Part shown: positions 1-7,162 of the stretch, one piece after another | Layout of the letters: every line of letters begins with the position of its first letter | How positions within the stretch are numbered: position 1 is the stretch's first letter | Assembly (NCBI GenBank): GCA_947455015.1 | Contig: CANGMY010000014.1 | Span: 1 to 16,347, forward strand | From: Microthrixaceae bacterium | GTDB taxonomy: Bacteria > Actinomycetota > Acidimicrobiia > Acidimicrobiales > Acidimicrobilacustridaceae | Length of the DNA stretch: 16,347 nucleotides | Reading direction: 5' to 3' | The notes under the pieces: model-generated | Told to the model about the DNA's origin: nothing | Database searches by the model: none | Seen by the model: the letters and a program-made list of their open reading frames with translations, nothing else | Position numbers and translations under genes: made by a program

Positions 1-1
1 G

Positions 2-124
2 ACGGTGGGAACCGCCGGCCTTTCGCAGCTCACCTACACCGTCACTGCAAACGGACAACCCGTCACGGTGACGATTGAGTACCGAAACGTTGGAACATCG
101 CCAAAGGTGACAGTTCCCGTTTGA
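2..124 (+). CDS. C-terminal fragment of an unidentified protein
   Basis: The frame beginning at base 2 is open to a TGA at 122-124 and encodes the last 40 residues of a protein whose start lies outside the window. The visible part alternates Thr, Val and other beta-formers (LTYTVTANGQPVTVTIEYRN), as in the beta-rich end of a secreted protein or lipoprotein. It has no recognisable motif, so I assign no function. The frame is supported by this composition and by the hairpin that follows the stop codon within a few bases. It converges on the hydantoinase gene and is probably not part of the purine cluster. Confidence 0.55.
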   Translation, partial: TVGTAGLSQLTYTVTANGQPVTVTIEYRNVGTSPKVTVPV

Positions 125-129
125 GAACT

Positions 130-165
130 GGTCCGTCGGCGCTGGCATAAGCCCGCCGGCGGACC
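130..165. terminator. Hairpin between convergent genes, probable bidirectional terminator
   Basis: GGTCCGTCGGCG (130-141) pairs with CGCCGGCGGACC (154-165), 12 base pairs including one G-T pair. An inner GGC-ATAA-GCC closes the loop. It begins 5 bases after the stop of the upstream + gene and lies 26 bases beyond the stop of the minus-strand hydantoinase gene, the usual place for a shared terminator. The following T-run is short on the + strand (CTTTCC) and poor on the minus strand, so termination may be partial or Rho-assisted. Confidence 0.6.
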
Positions 166-191
166 ACTTTCCAACCTGTTCTCGCGTGTAC

Positions 192-1577
192 TCAGGGTGC
201 GTGGAAAACCTGATCGCGGGCTTGGTATCGACCCCAACCGGTCTGACCGACGAATCGACCATCATCGGCAACGACCTTGCCTCGGAGCATCACGAGCGAA
301 GGCCAGCCGATCGCGACCTGACCGGCATAGGGCGAATGATCAGTGCGCATATGAAGCGCATCCGCATCGAGCGCCTGTTCACGATTGGGATCCCAGACAA
401 CAACATCAGCATCGAAACCTGGGCGAAGCGCTCCCTTACGCGGCCACAATCCAAACGTACGCGCCGGGGCTTCGGCGCACAGGCGAACCCAGTCAGCAAT
501 AGAAATGTGTCCTGCGCGAACCCCCGCCCACACAAGCGTGAGTCGAGTTTCGATTCCTGGAAGTCCCCCGGGAATCTCTGTGAAGTTCTCCCAACCCTCG
601 GGTCGGCCCATCGTGCCAATGCGGCGATCGTGCATCCAGAACGGGCAGTGGTCAGTTGCAACAGTGTGCAGCCAACCGCGGCCCAAGCCTTCCCAAAGTT
701 CTTCGCGGTGCCACGAGTCGCGCAACGGTGGCGTGCACACAAAGTTCTCGCCATCGAGTCGTTCAAGATCGACCGTGTCGAGATGCAAATACTGCGGACA
801 GGTTTCGGCGCGCACATCAACACCGCGCTCTTGTGCCGCGCGCACTGCAGCGAGTGCTGGCGCTGAACTCAAATGCACGATGTAAATCGGCGCCCCGACC
901 ATCTCGGCGAGAAGCGCTGCGCGCGCGGTTGCTTCACCTTCAAGGATCGCCGGACGCGTACGACTGTGTTCGATAACACCCGTTCTTCCGGCAAGTAATG
1001 CTTCTCGTTGCAACGATGAAATTGCTGAACCATTTTCTGCGTGAATCGTTACAAGACCACCGTGTTTTCCGGTCGCCTTCAAGACGTCGACGATCACACC
1101 ATCATCAACCTGCAACGAATCGGGATAGGCCATATACAACTTGAACGACGTGATTCCTTCTTCAACGCAATCGGCAACGTCGCCTTCAGTGATCGCTTCC
1201 GTGAACGTCATATGGAAGCCGTAATCGATCGCAGCGCCTTCTACCTTTGAACGCCAGATTGCAAGCGCATCGAGTGGTCGTTGTCCACGATTTGCAGTGA
1301 CGTACTCGATCACTGTTGTCGTTCCACCACATGCAGCTGCCGCCGTGCCCGATGCAACATCGTCAGAGACACTCACCGCGCCAAGTTCGAGATGCAGATG
1401 CGTATGCGCGTCAACGCCACCGGGAATGACGTACTTCCCCGATGCGTCGTGCACCGTTTCGCCATTACGCGCGGGAAGATCGGCGCCGACTTCGGCGATA
1501 CGGCCGTCGTCGCCGATCCGGACATCGGCCCGCCGCTCGCCGTCAACATCGACGACAGTTCCTCCAACGATCAGCAC
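192..1577 (-). CDS. hyuA: D-hydantoinase / dihydropyrimidinase (cyclic amidohydrolase)
   Basis: This is a cytoplasmic metal-dependent hydrolase that opens five- or six-membered cyclic diamides (hydantoins, dihydropyrimidines) to N-carbamoyl compounds. The 461-residue product has every binuclear-site residue of the family: H58 and H60 in DAHTHL, K146 in SFKLYMAY (the Lys that is carboxylated), H179 in TIHAEN, H235 in IVHLSS and D309 in ATDHCPF. The length is normal. I chose the GTG at 1577 because an AAAGG ribosome site lies about 9 bases upstream and LIVGGTVVD is the usual family N-terminus; the in-frame ATG further upstream adds 34 residues unlike the family. The gene points away from the XDH operon, whose two carbamoylase-type enzymes would act on its products. 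Family membership is clear. Hydantoin, dihydropyrimidine or a purine-derived ring as substrate cannot be decided from sequence; HyuA of the E. coli yge/ygf region is the closest contextual parallel. Confidence 0.93.
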   Translation of the reverse strand: MLIVGGTVVDVDGERRADVRIGDDGRIAEVGADLPARNGETVHDASGKYVIPGGVDAHTHLHLELGAVSVSDDVASGTAAAACGGTTTVIEYVTANRGQRPLDALAIWRSKVEGAAIDYGFHMTFTEAITEGDVADCVEEGITSFKLYMAYPDSLQVDDGVIVDVLKATGKHGGLVTIHAENGSAISSLQREALLAGRTGVIEHSRTRPAILEGEATARAALLAEMVGAPIYIVHLSSAPALAAVRAAQERGVDVRAETCPQYLHLDTVDLERLDGENFVCTPPLRDSWHREELWEGLGRGWLHTVATDHCPFWMHDRRIGTMGRPEGWENFTEIPGGLPGIETRLTLVWAGVRAGHISIADWVRLCAEAPARTFGLWPRKGALRPGFDADVVVWDPNREQALDADALHMRTDHSPYAGQVAIGWPSLVMLRGKVVADDGRFVGQTGWGRYQARDQVFHAP

Positions 1578-1613
1578 CGGTTCAGACCTTTCATGCCTAC
1601 TAGCCTCGCATCG

Positions 1614-1853
1614 ATGGAGATCGAGGCTGAGTTCACTGTGGAGCCATTTGTCGAGGGAGACCTCGGCGAACACGTCCAAGCCGCCTTCGACGCGGTCAGG
1701 GCCGAGGGCCTTGAGGTTGAAGTTGGCCCCTTCGGTAGCTCAGTCACCGGCCCCGCCGAACAGGTGAGCCGGGCGATTGGCCGTCTCGTGGCCGATGCCA
1801 CCGCTGCTGGGGCCACCCGGATCTCGTTTCAGGTCACTCGCCTGGAGTCGTAA
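1614..1853 (+). CDS. Small thiamine-binding-like protein (MTH1187/YkoF family)
   Basis: A 79-residue protein matching the MTH1187/YkoF thiamine-binding family (formerly DUF77) by pattern: an initial EAEFTVEPF strand, the HVQAAFDAVRAEGLEVEVGPFGSSV stretch (about residues 21-44), and a helix followed by a final TRISFQVTRL strand. These ferredoxin-like proteins bind thiamine or its hydroxymethylpyrimidine moiety, or have an unknown role. Start choice: the ATG at 1614 begins directly at the conserved first strand, while an in-frame ATG at 1593 adds seven residues. Neither has a clear ribosome site. The gene diverges from the hydantoinase gene with only 36 bases between them, and its last 20 bases overlap the end of the convergent regulator gene. 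Any link to pyrimidine or purine chemistry is speculative. Confidence 0.75.
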   Translation: MEIEAEFTVEPFVEGDLGEHVQAAFDAVRAEGLEVEVGPFGSSVTGPAEQVSRAIGRLVADATAAGATRISFQVTRLES

Positions 1854-2211
1854 CGGGCAGATCGGCCCGTTCGGGTCGGTTGAGGTAGTTGTAGACCGTA
1901 AATCGGCTCACCCCAAGGGCTTCCGCCACCTGCTCGACCGATTTTCGCAGCCCGAAGGCCCCCCGGTCATTGAGCATTTTGACGGCGCGCTGCTTGTCCA
2001 CTCGGCCCAACGAGCCCAGAGAGCCGCCCAATTCCCGCTCTACGGCCGCGATATGCGTGGCTAAATCCGCAGGTGAGAGCCGTAAAAAGCCCACGATCTG
2101 CCCCTCCCACTCGAGGGGGACATCGGCGGGTCCACCGGCCTCGGGGCCGAGGATCGTGGCACCGATGGCATCGGCTACGGGGCCGAGAGCGTCGAGAAGG
2201 GGATGGGCCAT
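1834..2211 (-). CDS. Short transcriptional regulator with YheO/DauR-type HTH
   Basis: A 125-residue DNA-binding protein. Residues about 66-112 form the helix-turn-helix typical of the YheO/DauR C-terminus (HTH_22), recognisable from MLNDRGAFGLRKSVEQVA followed by EALGVSRFTVYNYL. The region before it (about 1-60) is only a remnant of the PAS-like sensor that these regulators usually carry; family members commonly exceed 200 residues, so the ligand-sensing part is reduced. I start at the ATG at 2211 because GGTGA sits 5 bases upstream; the GTG at 2220 would be in frame but has no ribosome site. It is divergent from the xanthine dehydrogenase operon, which makes it the obvious candidate regulator of that operon and perhaps of itself. 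Whether it activates or represses is not visible. Confidence 0.8.
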   Translation of the reverse strand: MAHPLLDALGPVADAIGATILGPEAGGPADVPLEWEGQIVGFLRLSPADLATHIAAVERELGGSLGSLGRVDKQRAVKMLNDRGAFGLRKSVEQVAEALGVSRFTVYNYLNRPERADLPVTTPGE

Positions 2212-2215
2212 TTGT

Positions 2216-2267
2216 TTCACCGTAGTGAACTCTGCCGAGCGTGAACAGAAAATGTTGACATTCTGTT
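2216..2267. promoter_or_regulatory. Candidate operator sites between regulator and XDH operon
   Basis: Two repeat structures are visible. TTCAC-CGTA-GTGAA (2216-2229) is a perfect 5-base inverted repeat at the start of the regulator gene, and the half-site GTGAAC recurs at 2225-2230 and 2241-2246. A second, imperfect inverted repeat pairs AACAGAAAATG (2244-2254) with CATTCTGTT (2259-2267) and encloses the -35 element of the XDH promoter. Their position fits binding by the adjacent YheO-like regulator. This is inference from symmetry and location; the half-site bound is unknown. Confidence 0.45.
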
Positions 2268-2292
2268 GAAAAACGTCGAAGAATCGGCCCTG
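2255..2292 (+). promoter_or_regulatory. Sigma70-type promoter giving a leaderless XDH operon transcript
   Basis: A perfect -35 hexamer TTGACA (2255-2260) is followed after 18 bases by AAGAAT (2279-2284), four of six matches to the -10 consensus. The predicted start point, about 7 bases downstream, falls on or next to the GTG start codon at 2292. No purine-rich ribosome site precedes that GTG. Together these suggest a leaderless mRNA, which is common in actinomycetes. Confidence 0.55.
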
Positions 2293-3134
2293 TGACTGTT
2301 CTTTCCCCTCGAACCTTGGCCGAGGCCTGCTCGGCTGCGGCGTCGAATCCCAATGCTGACCTTCTCGCCGGTGGCACCGACCTCATGGTCGAGGTCAATA
2401 GCGGCCATCGACGTCCCACAGATGTCATCTCTCTCGGGGCCATCGCCGAGTTGCGGGAATGGTCAATCGGCGAAGATCGCATCACCATCGGCGCTGGCGT
2501 GACCTTCGCCAAGATCGCGTCGGGCGAATTGGCCACCGCTGCACCGGCACTCGCGATGGCCGCGCGCACCGTTGGGTCTCCCCAGATTCGAAACGCTGCA
2601 ACCCTTGGCGGCAATCTCGGAACCGGTTCCCCCGCTGGCGATTCACTTCCCGTTCTTGCCGCACTCAACGCGTCTGTCGTCCTGACATCGGTGCACGGCC
2701 AACGCGAGATCCCACTCTCTGAATTCTGCGTCGGACCCAAACGAACCGACCGCCAACCTGGCGAACTCATCACCGCAGTTCGAATCGACCGACTCAACGG
2801 ACCACAAGAGTTCTGCAAACTCGGAACTCGTCAAGCGATGGTTATTTCGGTTGTGAGTGTTGCTGTCGTTGCCGACACTTCTTCAACGTCTGTGCGAGTC
2901 GGACTCGGCGCTGTAGGTCCCGTTCCGTTACGTGCACCGGAAGCCGAAGCATTCGCTGCAGAAGCAATCAACTGGTCTGGCCAAACAAGTGTCGATACCG
3001 AAACCTGTCGTCGCTTCGCCGAACTTGTGCGCGATGCCGCACGTCCCATTGATGATCACCGATCAACTGCCGAGTACCGCCGCCATGCCACTGGCGTCCT
3101 CGCTGCCCGAGCCCTTCGAAGGATCTTCCCGTGA
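2292..3134 (+). CDS. Xanthine dehydrogenase-family FAD-binding subunit
   Basis: This is the medium (flavin) subunit of a three-subunit molybdenum hydroxylase. It passes electrons from the iron-sulfur subunit to NAD+ or another acceptor. The 280-residue length is typical of the CoxM/CutM/XdhB family. The two FAD-contact motifs are intact: LLAGGTDLMV (residues 24-33), and VGSPQIRNAATLGGN (94-108) leading into LGTGSPAGD (109-117). A C-terminal domain with the family pattern follows. The GTG start has no ribosome site and coincides with the predicted transcription start. The gene ends in a GTGA overlap with the 2Fe-2S subunit, implying translational coupling. It is the first gene of the long + strand operon, so the divergent HTH regulator probably controls it. 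Confidence 0.92.
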   Translation: MTVLSPRTLAEACSAAASNPNADLLAGGTDLMVEVNSGHRRPTDVISLGAIAELREWSIGEDRITIGAGVTFAKIASGELATAAPALAMAARTVGSPQIRNAATLGGNLGTGSPAGDSLPVLAALNASVVLTSVHGQREIPLSEFCVGPKRTDRQPGELITAVRIDRLNGPQEFCKLGTRQAMVISVVSVAVVADTSSTSVRVGLGAVGPVPLRAPEAEAFAAEAINWSGQTSVDTETCRRFAELVRDAARPIDDHRSTAEYRRHATGVLAARALRRIFP

Positions 3135-3631
3135 GCGATCTCGTTAGTTACCGACTCAATGTGAACGGACAAGACCGCACCGTTGCCGACGGACGTCTTG
3201 GTGAAAGCCTGCTGTATGTCTTGCGCGAGCGACTCGGCCTTGCGGGTGCAAAGAATGCCTGCGAGCAGGGCGAATGCGGCTCCTGTTCGGTCATGGTCGA
3301 TGACGAACTTGTTTGTTCCTGCCTCGTACTCGCTGCATCAGCCGAGGGCCGCGACATTCGCACGATCGAATCGCTCGCCCCTGAAGGCGAACTCTCGTAT
3401 GTCCAACAAGCGTTTGTCGATGCCGGCGCCGTGCAATGTGGCTTCTGCACTCCGGGCCTGATCGTTTCAGTACACGATCTTCTTGAACGCCAGCCCGATG
3501 CAACCGACATCGAAGTCCGCGAAGCATTGTCCGGAAATCTGTGTCGATGCACTGGTTACGGCCGCATTCTTGAGGCAGTTCGCATTGCCGCCGCCGAGCG
3601 TCTCGCTGACGGATCGGAGTCGCGAGCATGA
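3131..3631 (+). CDS. Xanthine dehydrogenase-family [2Fe-2S] subunit
   Basis: This is the small electron-transfer subunit carrying two [2Fe-2S] clusters between the molybdenum centre and FAD. In its 166 residues, the N-terminal plant-ferredoxin-type cluster uses C44, C49, C52 and C64 (CEQGECGSC, then C64 in CSC). The C-terminal cluster uses C103, C106, C138 and C140 (CGFC and CRC). All eight ligands are present with normal spacing and the length is standard. It starts with a GTG inside the stop codon region of the FAD subunit (GTGA) and ends in an ATGA overlap with the molybdenum subunit, so the three subunits are coupled in FAD, Fe-S, Mo order. Confidence 0.95.
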   Translation: MSDLVSYRLNVNGQDRTVADGRLGESLLYVLRERLGLAGAKNACEQGECGSCSVMVDDELVCSCLVLAASAEGRDIRTIESLAPEGELSYVQQAFVDAGAVQCGFCTPGLIVSVHDLLERQPDATDIEVREALSGNLCRCTGYGRILEAVRIAAAERLADGSESRA

Positions 3632-5916
3632 GCTCTCCAACAATCACCCGTACCGGATCCTCGCACCGCATCGGCGAATCTGCACCACGTCCTGATGGCA
3701 TTCCGAAAGCTCGCGGTGAGTTCGCATTTTCTTCTGACCTTTGGGCCGAACGCATGCTGTGGGGCGCAACATTGCGTTCGCCGCACCCATCGGCTCGCAT
3801 CCTTTCAATCGACATCAGCGCTGCACTCGCAATGCCTGGAGTCGCAACGGTGCTTACTGCCGAAGATGTTCCTGGTCTTTCCAGCTTCGGTCTCGAACAC
3901 GCCGACCAACCGGTGCTCGCTTCCGATGTTGTTCGCTACCAGGGTGAAGCAATTGCACTTGTAGCTGCCGACCACCCCGATACCGCACGCAAAGCCGTCG
4001 CTGCGATTCGCGTCGAGTACGAAACCATGGCGCCGCTGAGTGATCCACGGATTGCTCTTGATGCGACACCGATTCATCCCGAGGGCAACCTCGTTCGCCA
4101 CCTCGTGATTCGCCACGGTGACCTCGATGTTGAAGGCGAGGTTCAGGTCGAAGGCTCCTACGAAATCGGTATGCAGGACCAAGCATTCCTCGGTCCCGAG
4201 TCAGGAATGGCGATTCCAACTGAAGACGGCGGCGTTGAGCTCATGATTTCCACGCAGTGGTTACATGTCGACCGCGATCAGGTCGCTGCATGTCTTGATC
4301 TTCCTGTCGACAAGGTGCACCTCACGCTCGCCGGTGTCGGTGGCGCGTTTGGTGCGCGTGAAGACGTCAGCATGCAGGTGCACTTGTGCATGCTCGCGTT
4401 GCGCACCGGTCGACCAGTGAAGATGGTCTACAGCCGCGAGGAATCCTTCTTCGGCCACGTTCATCGGCATCCCGCGCAACTTTGGTACCGCCATCACGCC
4501 GATCGCAATGGTCGCATCGTCAAAGTTGAGTGCCGCTTGTTATTCGATGGCGGCGCTTATCGCTCATCCTCTGCGGCTGTCATCGCAAACGCCGCCTGTT
4601 TCTCGATGGGCCCGTACCTCGTTCCGAATGCGCATGTCGACGCAACCGTTGTGCGCACCAACAACCCGACCTGCGGCGCAATGCGTGGGTTTGGTGCGGT
4701 GCAAACGTGTTTCGCCCATGAAGCACAGATGGACAAACTCGCCGACGCACTCGGCATGGACCGCATCGAACTTCGTCTCCTCAACGCACTTGAACCGGGC
4801 CATGAACTCATCACCGGTCAGGTCATCACGGGAACAGCACCGGTCGCGGAAGTCATCCGCACCCTTGCCGCCCACCCGCTGCCACCAGCGCCCGACTCCA
4901 TTACCGATTCGCGCCTGCTCCCGGGTGGAACGGGACGCACAACCGATTATTCCGATGTGAAGCGTGGCATTGGCTTTGCTGTTGGCTTCAAGAACCTCTG
5001 TTTCTCGGAAGGATTCGACGACTTCTCAACCGCGCGAGTTCGCGTCGATGGCGGCATCGCAACTGTGAAATGCGCATGCGCCGAGGTTGGCCAAGGATTC
5101 GTGACACTCGCTCAGCAAATCACTACCGAGATTCTCGGCGTTGAGCGTGTCGACCTTGCCCCAGCCGATACCTCAATTGGTTCCGCCGGTTCTACTTCAG
5201 CCAGTCGACAAACCTGGATGTCTGGTGGCGCAGTGCACGCGGCTGCAACAGCTGTTCGCGACACGCTCATTGCCAGAGTCGCACGAGACGAAGGTGTCGA
5301 CATCACCGTTCTCGAACTTGTCGACGGAGTTGTTCGATCACTCGACGGCACCATCAACATTTCCATCGTCGAGCTCACAACCGCTGAACCTGTGGAAGAA
5401 GAGATCGAATTCCACCACGCCCCCACCGATGAACTCGATGAGAACGGACAGGGCAACGCCCACGTTTCATTCGCATTCTCTGCTCACCGCGCGGTCACCG
5501 ATGTCGACCCTGAACTCGGACTCGTCCGACTTGTTGACATCGCGACATCGCAAGAGGTCGGCCGTGTTCTCAACCCCTTGCAACTCACAGGTCAGCTCGA
5601 GGGTGGAACAGCACAAGGCATTGGCCTCGCGCTGATGGAAGAAATCATCGTCGATGAAAGTCGCGTGCGAAATCCTTCGTTCACCGACTACCTCATCCCA
5701 ACGATGCTCGATCTTCCTGATCTTCAGATCGCCGCGATCATCGAAGAGCCTGAGCCTGGCGCTCCGTTTGGGGCAAAGGGCGTCGGCGAGGCTCCGACTA
5801 TTTCCTCGACTCCCGCGGTTGTTGCCGCACTTCGCAATGCAACCGGACTCGCGCTCACACGCGTTCCAGTTCGCCCCGAACACATCGCGCTCAGTGCCGA
5901 TCATCTCGATGACTGA
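3628..5916 (+). CDS. Xanthine dehydrogenase-family molybdenum-binding subunit
   Basis: The catalytic large subunit, 762 residues, would hydroxylate an aromatic N-heterocycle such as a purine at a molybdenum-cytosine or molybdopterin cofactor. Visible family motifs in order are GVGGAFGAREDVSMQVH with the following YSREESFFGHVHRHP, AMRGFGAVQ (the arginine loop near the substrate; no CoxL-type AYRCSFR, which argues against CO dehydrogenase), AEVGQGF, the SAGSTSASRQ cofactor segment, and the C-terminal GAKGVGEAP with the catalytic glutamate at about residue 721. The length is normal. The start ATG lies in an ATGA overlap with the Fe-S subunit. Xanthine or hypoxanthine is the likely substrate from context, but related enzymes act on nicotinate, isoquinoline and other heterocycles, so specificity is inferred. 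Confidence 0.92.
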   Translation: MSSPTITRTGSSHRIGESAPRPDGIPKARGEFAFSSDLWAERMLWGATLRSPHPSARILSIDISAALAMPGVATVLTAEDVPGLSSFGLEHADQPVLASDVVRYQGEAIALVAADHPDTARKAVAAIRVEYETMAPLSDPRIALDATPIHPEGNLVRHLVIRHGDLDVEGEVQVEGSYEIGMQDQAFLGPESGMAIPTEDGGVELMISTQWLHVDRDQVAACLDLPVDKVHLTLAGVGGAFGAREDVSMQVHLCMLALRTGRPVKMVYSREESFFGHVHRHPAQLWYRHHADRNGRIVKVECRLLFDGGAYRSSSAAVIANAACFSMGPYLVPNAHVDATVVRTNNPTCGAMRGFGAVQTCFAHEAQMDKLADALGMDRIELRLLNALEPGHELITGQVITGTAPVAEVIRTLAAHPLPPAPDSITDSRLLPGGTGRTTDYSDVKRGIGFAVGFKNLCFSEGFDDFSTARVRVDGGIATVKCACAEVGQGFVTLAQQITTEILGVERVDLAPADTSIGSAGSTSASRQTWMSGGAVHAAATAVRDTLIARVARDEGVDITVLELVDGVVRSLDGTINISIVELTTAEPVEEEIEFHHAPTDELDENGQGNAHVSFAFSAHRAVTDVDPELGLVRLVDIATSQEVGRVLNPLQLTGQLEGGTAQGIGLALMEEIIVDESRVRNPSFTDYLIPTMLDLPDLQIAAIIEEPEPGAPFGAKGVGEAPTISSTPAVVAALRNATGLALTRVPVRPEHIALSADHLDD

Positions 5917-7162
5917 GACACCGATTTCGCGCCTGAGCATTAACGCCGATCGGCTGATGAGCCGGCTGGCGGCTCTTAGCGAGGTCGGCGACACGGGAGA
6001 CGGCGGCGTCTGCCGACTCGCACTCACCGACGCCGACCGCGATGGTCGCGATCTTGTTGTTTCGTGGATGCGCGACCTCGGACTGCGCGTCGATATCGAT
6101 GGCATCGGCAATGTCACCGGGACATGGCCAGCCGACAGCACCGAAGACCCCGTCATGACTGGATCGCATATCGACACCGTGCGAACCGGCGGTCGTTACG
6201 ACGGCAACTACGGCGTCCTCGCTGGTCTCGAAGTCATCGAAACCGTGATTGAGTCCGGCATCGAAATTGGGCGACCACTCGCGGTTGCGTTCTTCACCGA
6301 CGAAGAAGGCGCGCGCTTCGCCCCCGACATGCTCGGAAGCCTTGTGTATGTCGGCGGACTTCCTCTTGAAGTTGCCCTCGACACCGTGGCCATTGACGGC
6401 GCCATCCTCGGGGACGACCTTGAGCGCATTGGCTACCGCGGTCCACTTCCTTGCCCGGCCCGTCCGCCTGCAGCCTTCGTTGAAGTTCACGTTGAACAAG
6501 GCCCCGTGCTTGAAGCCGAAGGGTTCACAATCGGCGCCGTCACCGGCGTGCAGGGAATTCTTTGGCGTGAACTCACCATCACCGGTCAGTCCAACCATGC
6601 GGGCACAACGCCGATGTCGATGCGTCACGACGCCGGCTTCGCTGCCGCCTCGCTCGCGTCCACCGTGCGATCCATTGCCACAGAAATCGGGGGCGCTCAG
6701 GTGGGCACGGTTGGCCGCATTGATCTGCAACCGAACCTTGTGAACGTCGTCGCTGCGAAAGCGACGATGACCGTCGACCTTCGCAATACCGATGCTGAAC
6801 TCTTAGCGGAAGCAGAACGTCGTCTCGACGCCGCCATTGCCGAATTGGCTCACACGGAAGGCGTCAAGATCACCAGCCGCGAACTTGCTCGTTTCGCGCC
6901 GGTTGATTTCGATCCCGCCGTTATCGACCTTGTCGAACACGTTGCGATTGCCCGTTCGTGTTCGGTTCGTCGACTTCCTTCCGGCGCTGGCCACGACGCG
7001 CAGATGCTTGCTCGTGTTTGCCCCACCGCAATGGTGTTCGTCCCAAGCGTTGGTGGCATCAGCCATAACCCGGCAGAACACACCAGCCCTACCGACCTCG
7101 AAGCAGGAGCAAACGTCTTACTCGACGTCATGCTCAACCTCGCAACGGAGCACACCACATGA
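5909..7162 (+). CDS. M20-family N-carbamoyl-L-amino-acid hydrolase / allantoate amidohydrolase
   Basis: A 417-residue binuclear metal amidohydrolase of the Zn-dependent hydantoinase/carbamoylase family. It cleaves the ureido group of N-carbamoyl-L-amino acids, ureidoglycolate or allantoate, releasing ammonia and CO2. Metal-site residues appear in order: H87 in TGSHIDTV, D98 in GGRYDGNYG, E132/E133 in FTDEEGARF, H194 in VEVHVEQGP and H386 in ISHNPAEHT. The dimerisation motif GQSNHAGTTPM (226-236) is also present. The start is the ATG at 5909, eight bases before the end of the preceding gene; an open frame extends to 5654 but that part only shadows the molybdenum subunit. It occupies the place of YgeY-type M20 enzymes in purine clusters, although its motifs are of the carbamoylase/AllC type. 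L-carbamoylase versus allantoate hydrolase cannot be settled here. Confidence 0.88.
   Translation: MTETPISRLSINADRLMSRLAALSEVGDTGDGGVCRLALTDADRDGRDLVVSWMRDLGLRVDIDGIGNVTGTWPADSTEDPVMTGSHIDTVRTGGRYDGNYGVLAGLEVIETVIESGIEIGRPLAVAFFTDEEGARFAPDMLGSLVYVGGLPLEVALDTVAIDGAILGDDLERIGYRGPLPCPARPPAAFVEVHVEQGPVLEAEGFTIGAVTGVQGILWRELTITGQSNHAGTTPMSMRHDAGFAAASLASTVRSIATEIGGAQVGTVGRIDLQPNLVNVVAAKATMTVDLRNTDAELLAEAERRLDAAIAELAHTEGVKITSRELARFAPVDFDPAVIDLVEHVAIARSCSVRRLPSGAGHDAQMLARVCPTAMVFVPSVGGISHNPAEHTSPTDLEAGANVLLDVMLNLATEHTT

Noticed and set aside
186..866. Long open frames opposite the hydantoinase gene and similar frames opposite other genes.
   Set aside because: They are antisense shadows of well-conserved enzymes, have arginine/serine-rich composition and no recognisable motif or ribosome site.
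1578..1679. In-frame ATG start 34 codons upstream for the hydantoinase.
   Set aside because: The added residues do not look like the family, overlap the divergent thiamine-binding-like gene, and the GTG at 1577 has a good ribosome site.
5654..5908. The carbamoylase-like reading frame extends in frame 85 codons upstream of the chosen ATG.
   Set aside because: That part lies wholly within the conserved C-terminus of the molybdenum subunit, and its translation (serine- and arginine-rich) does not resemble the M20 family; MTETPISRLSINADRL at 5909 matches the expected start.
3628..5916. The large subunit could be an aerobic CO dehydrogenase catalytic subunit.
   Set aside because: The CoxL active-site loop AYRCSFR is absent; the corresponding site reads AMRGFGAVQ, as in other hydroxylases.
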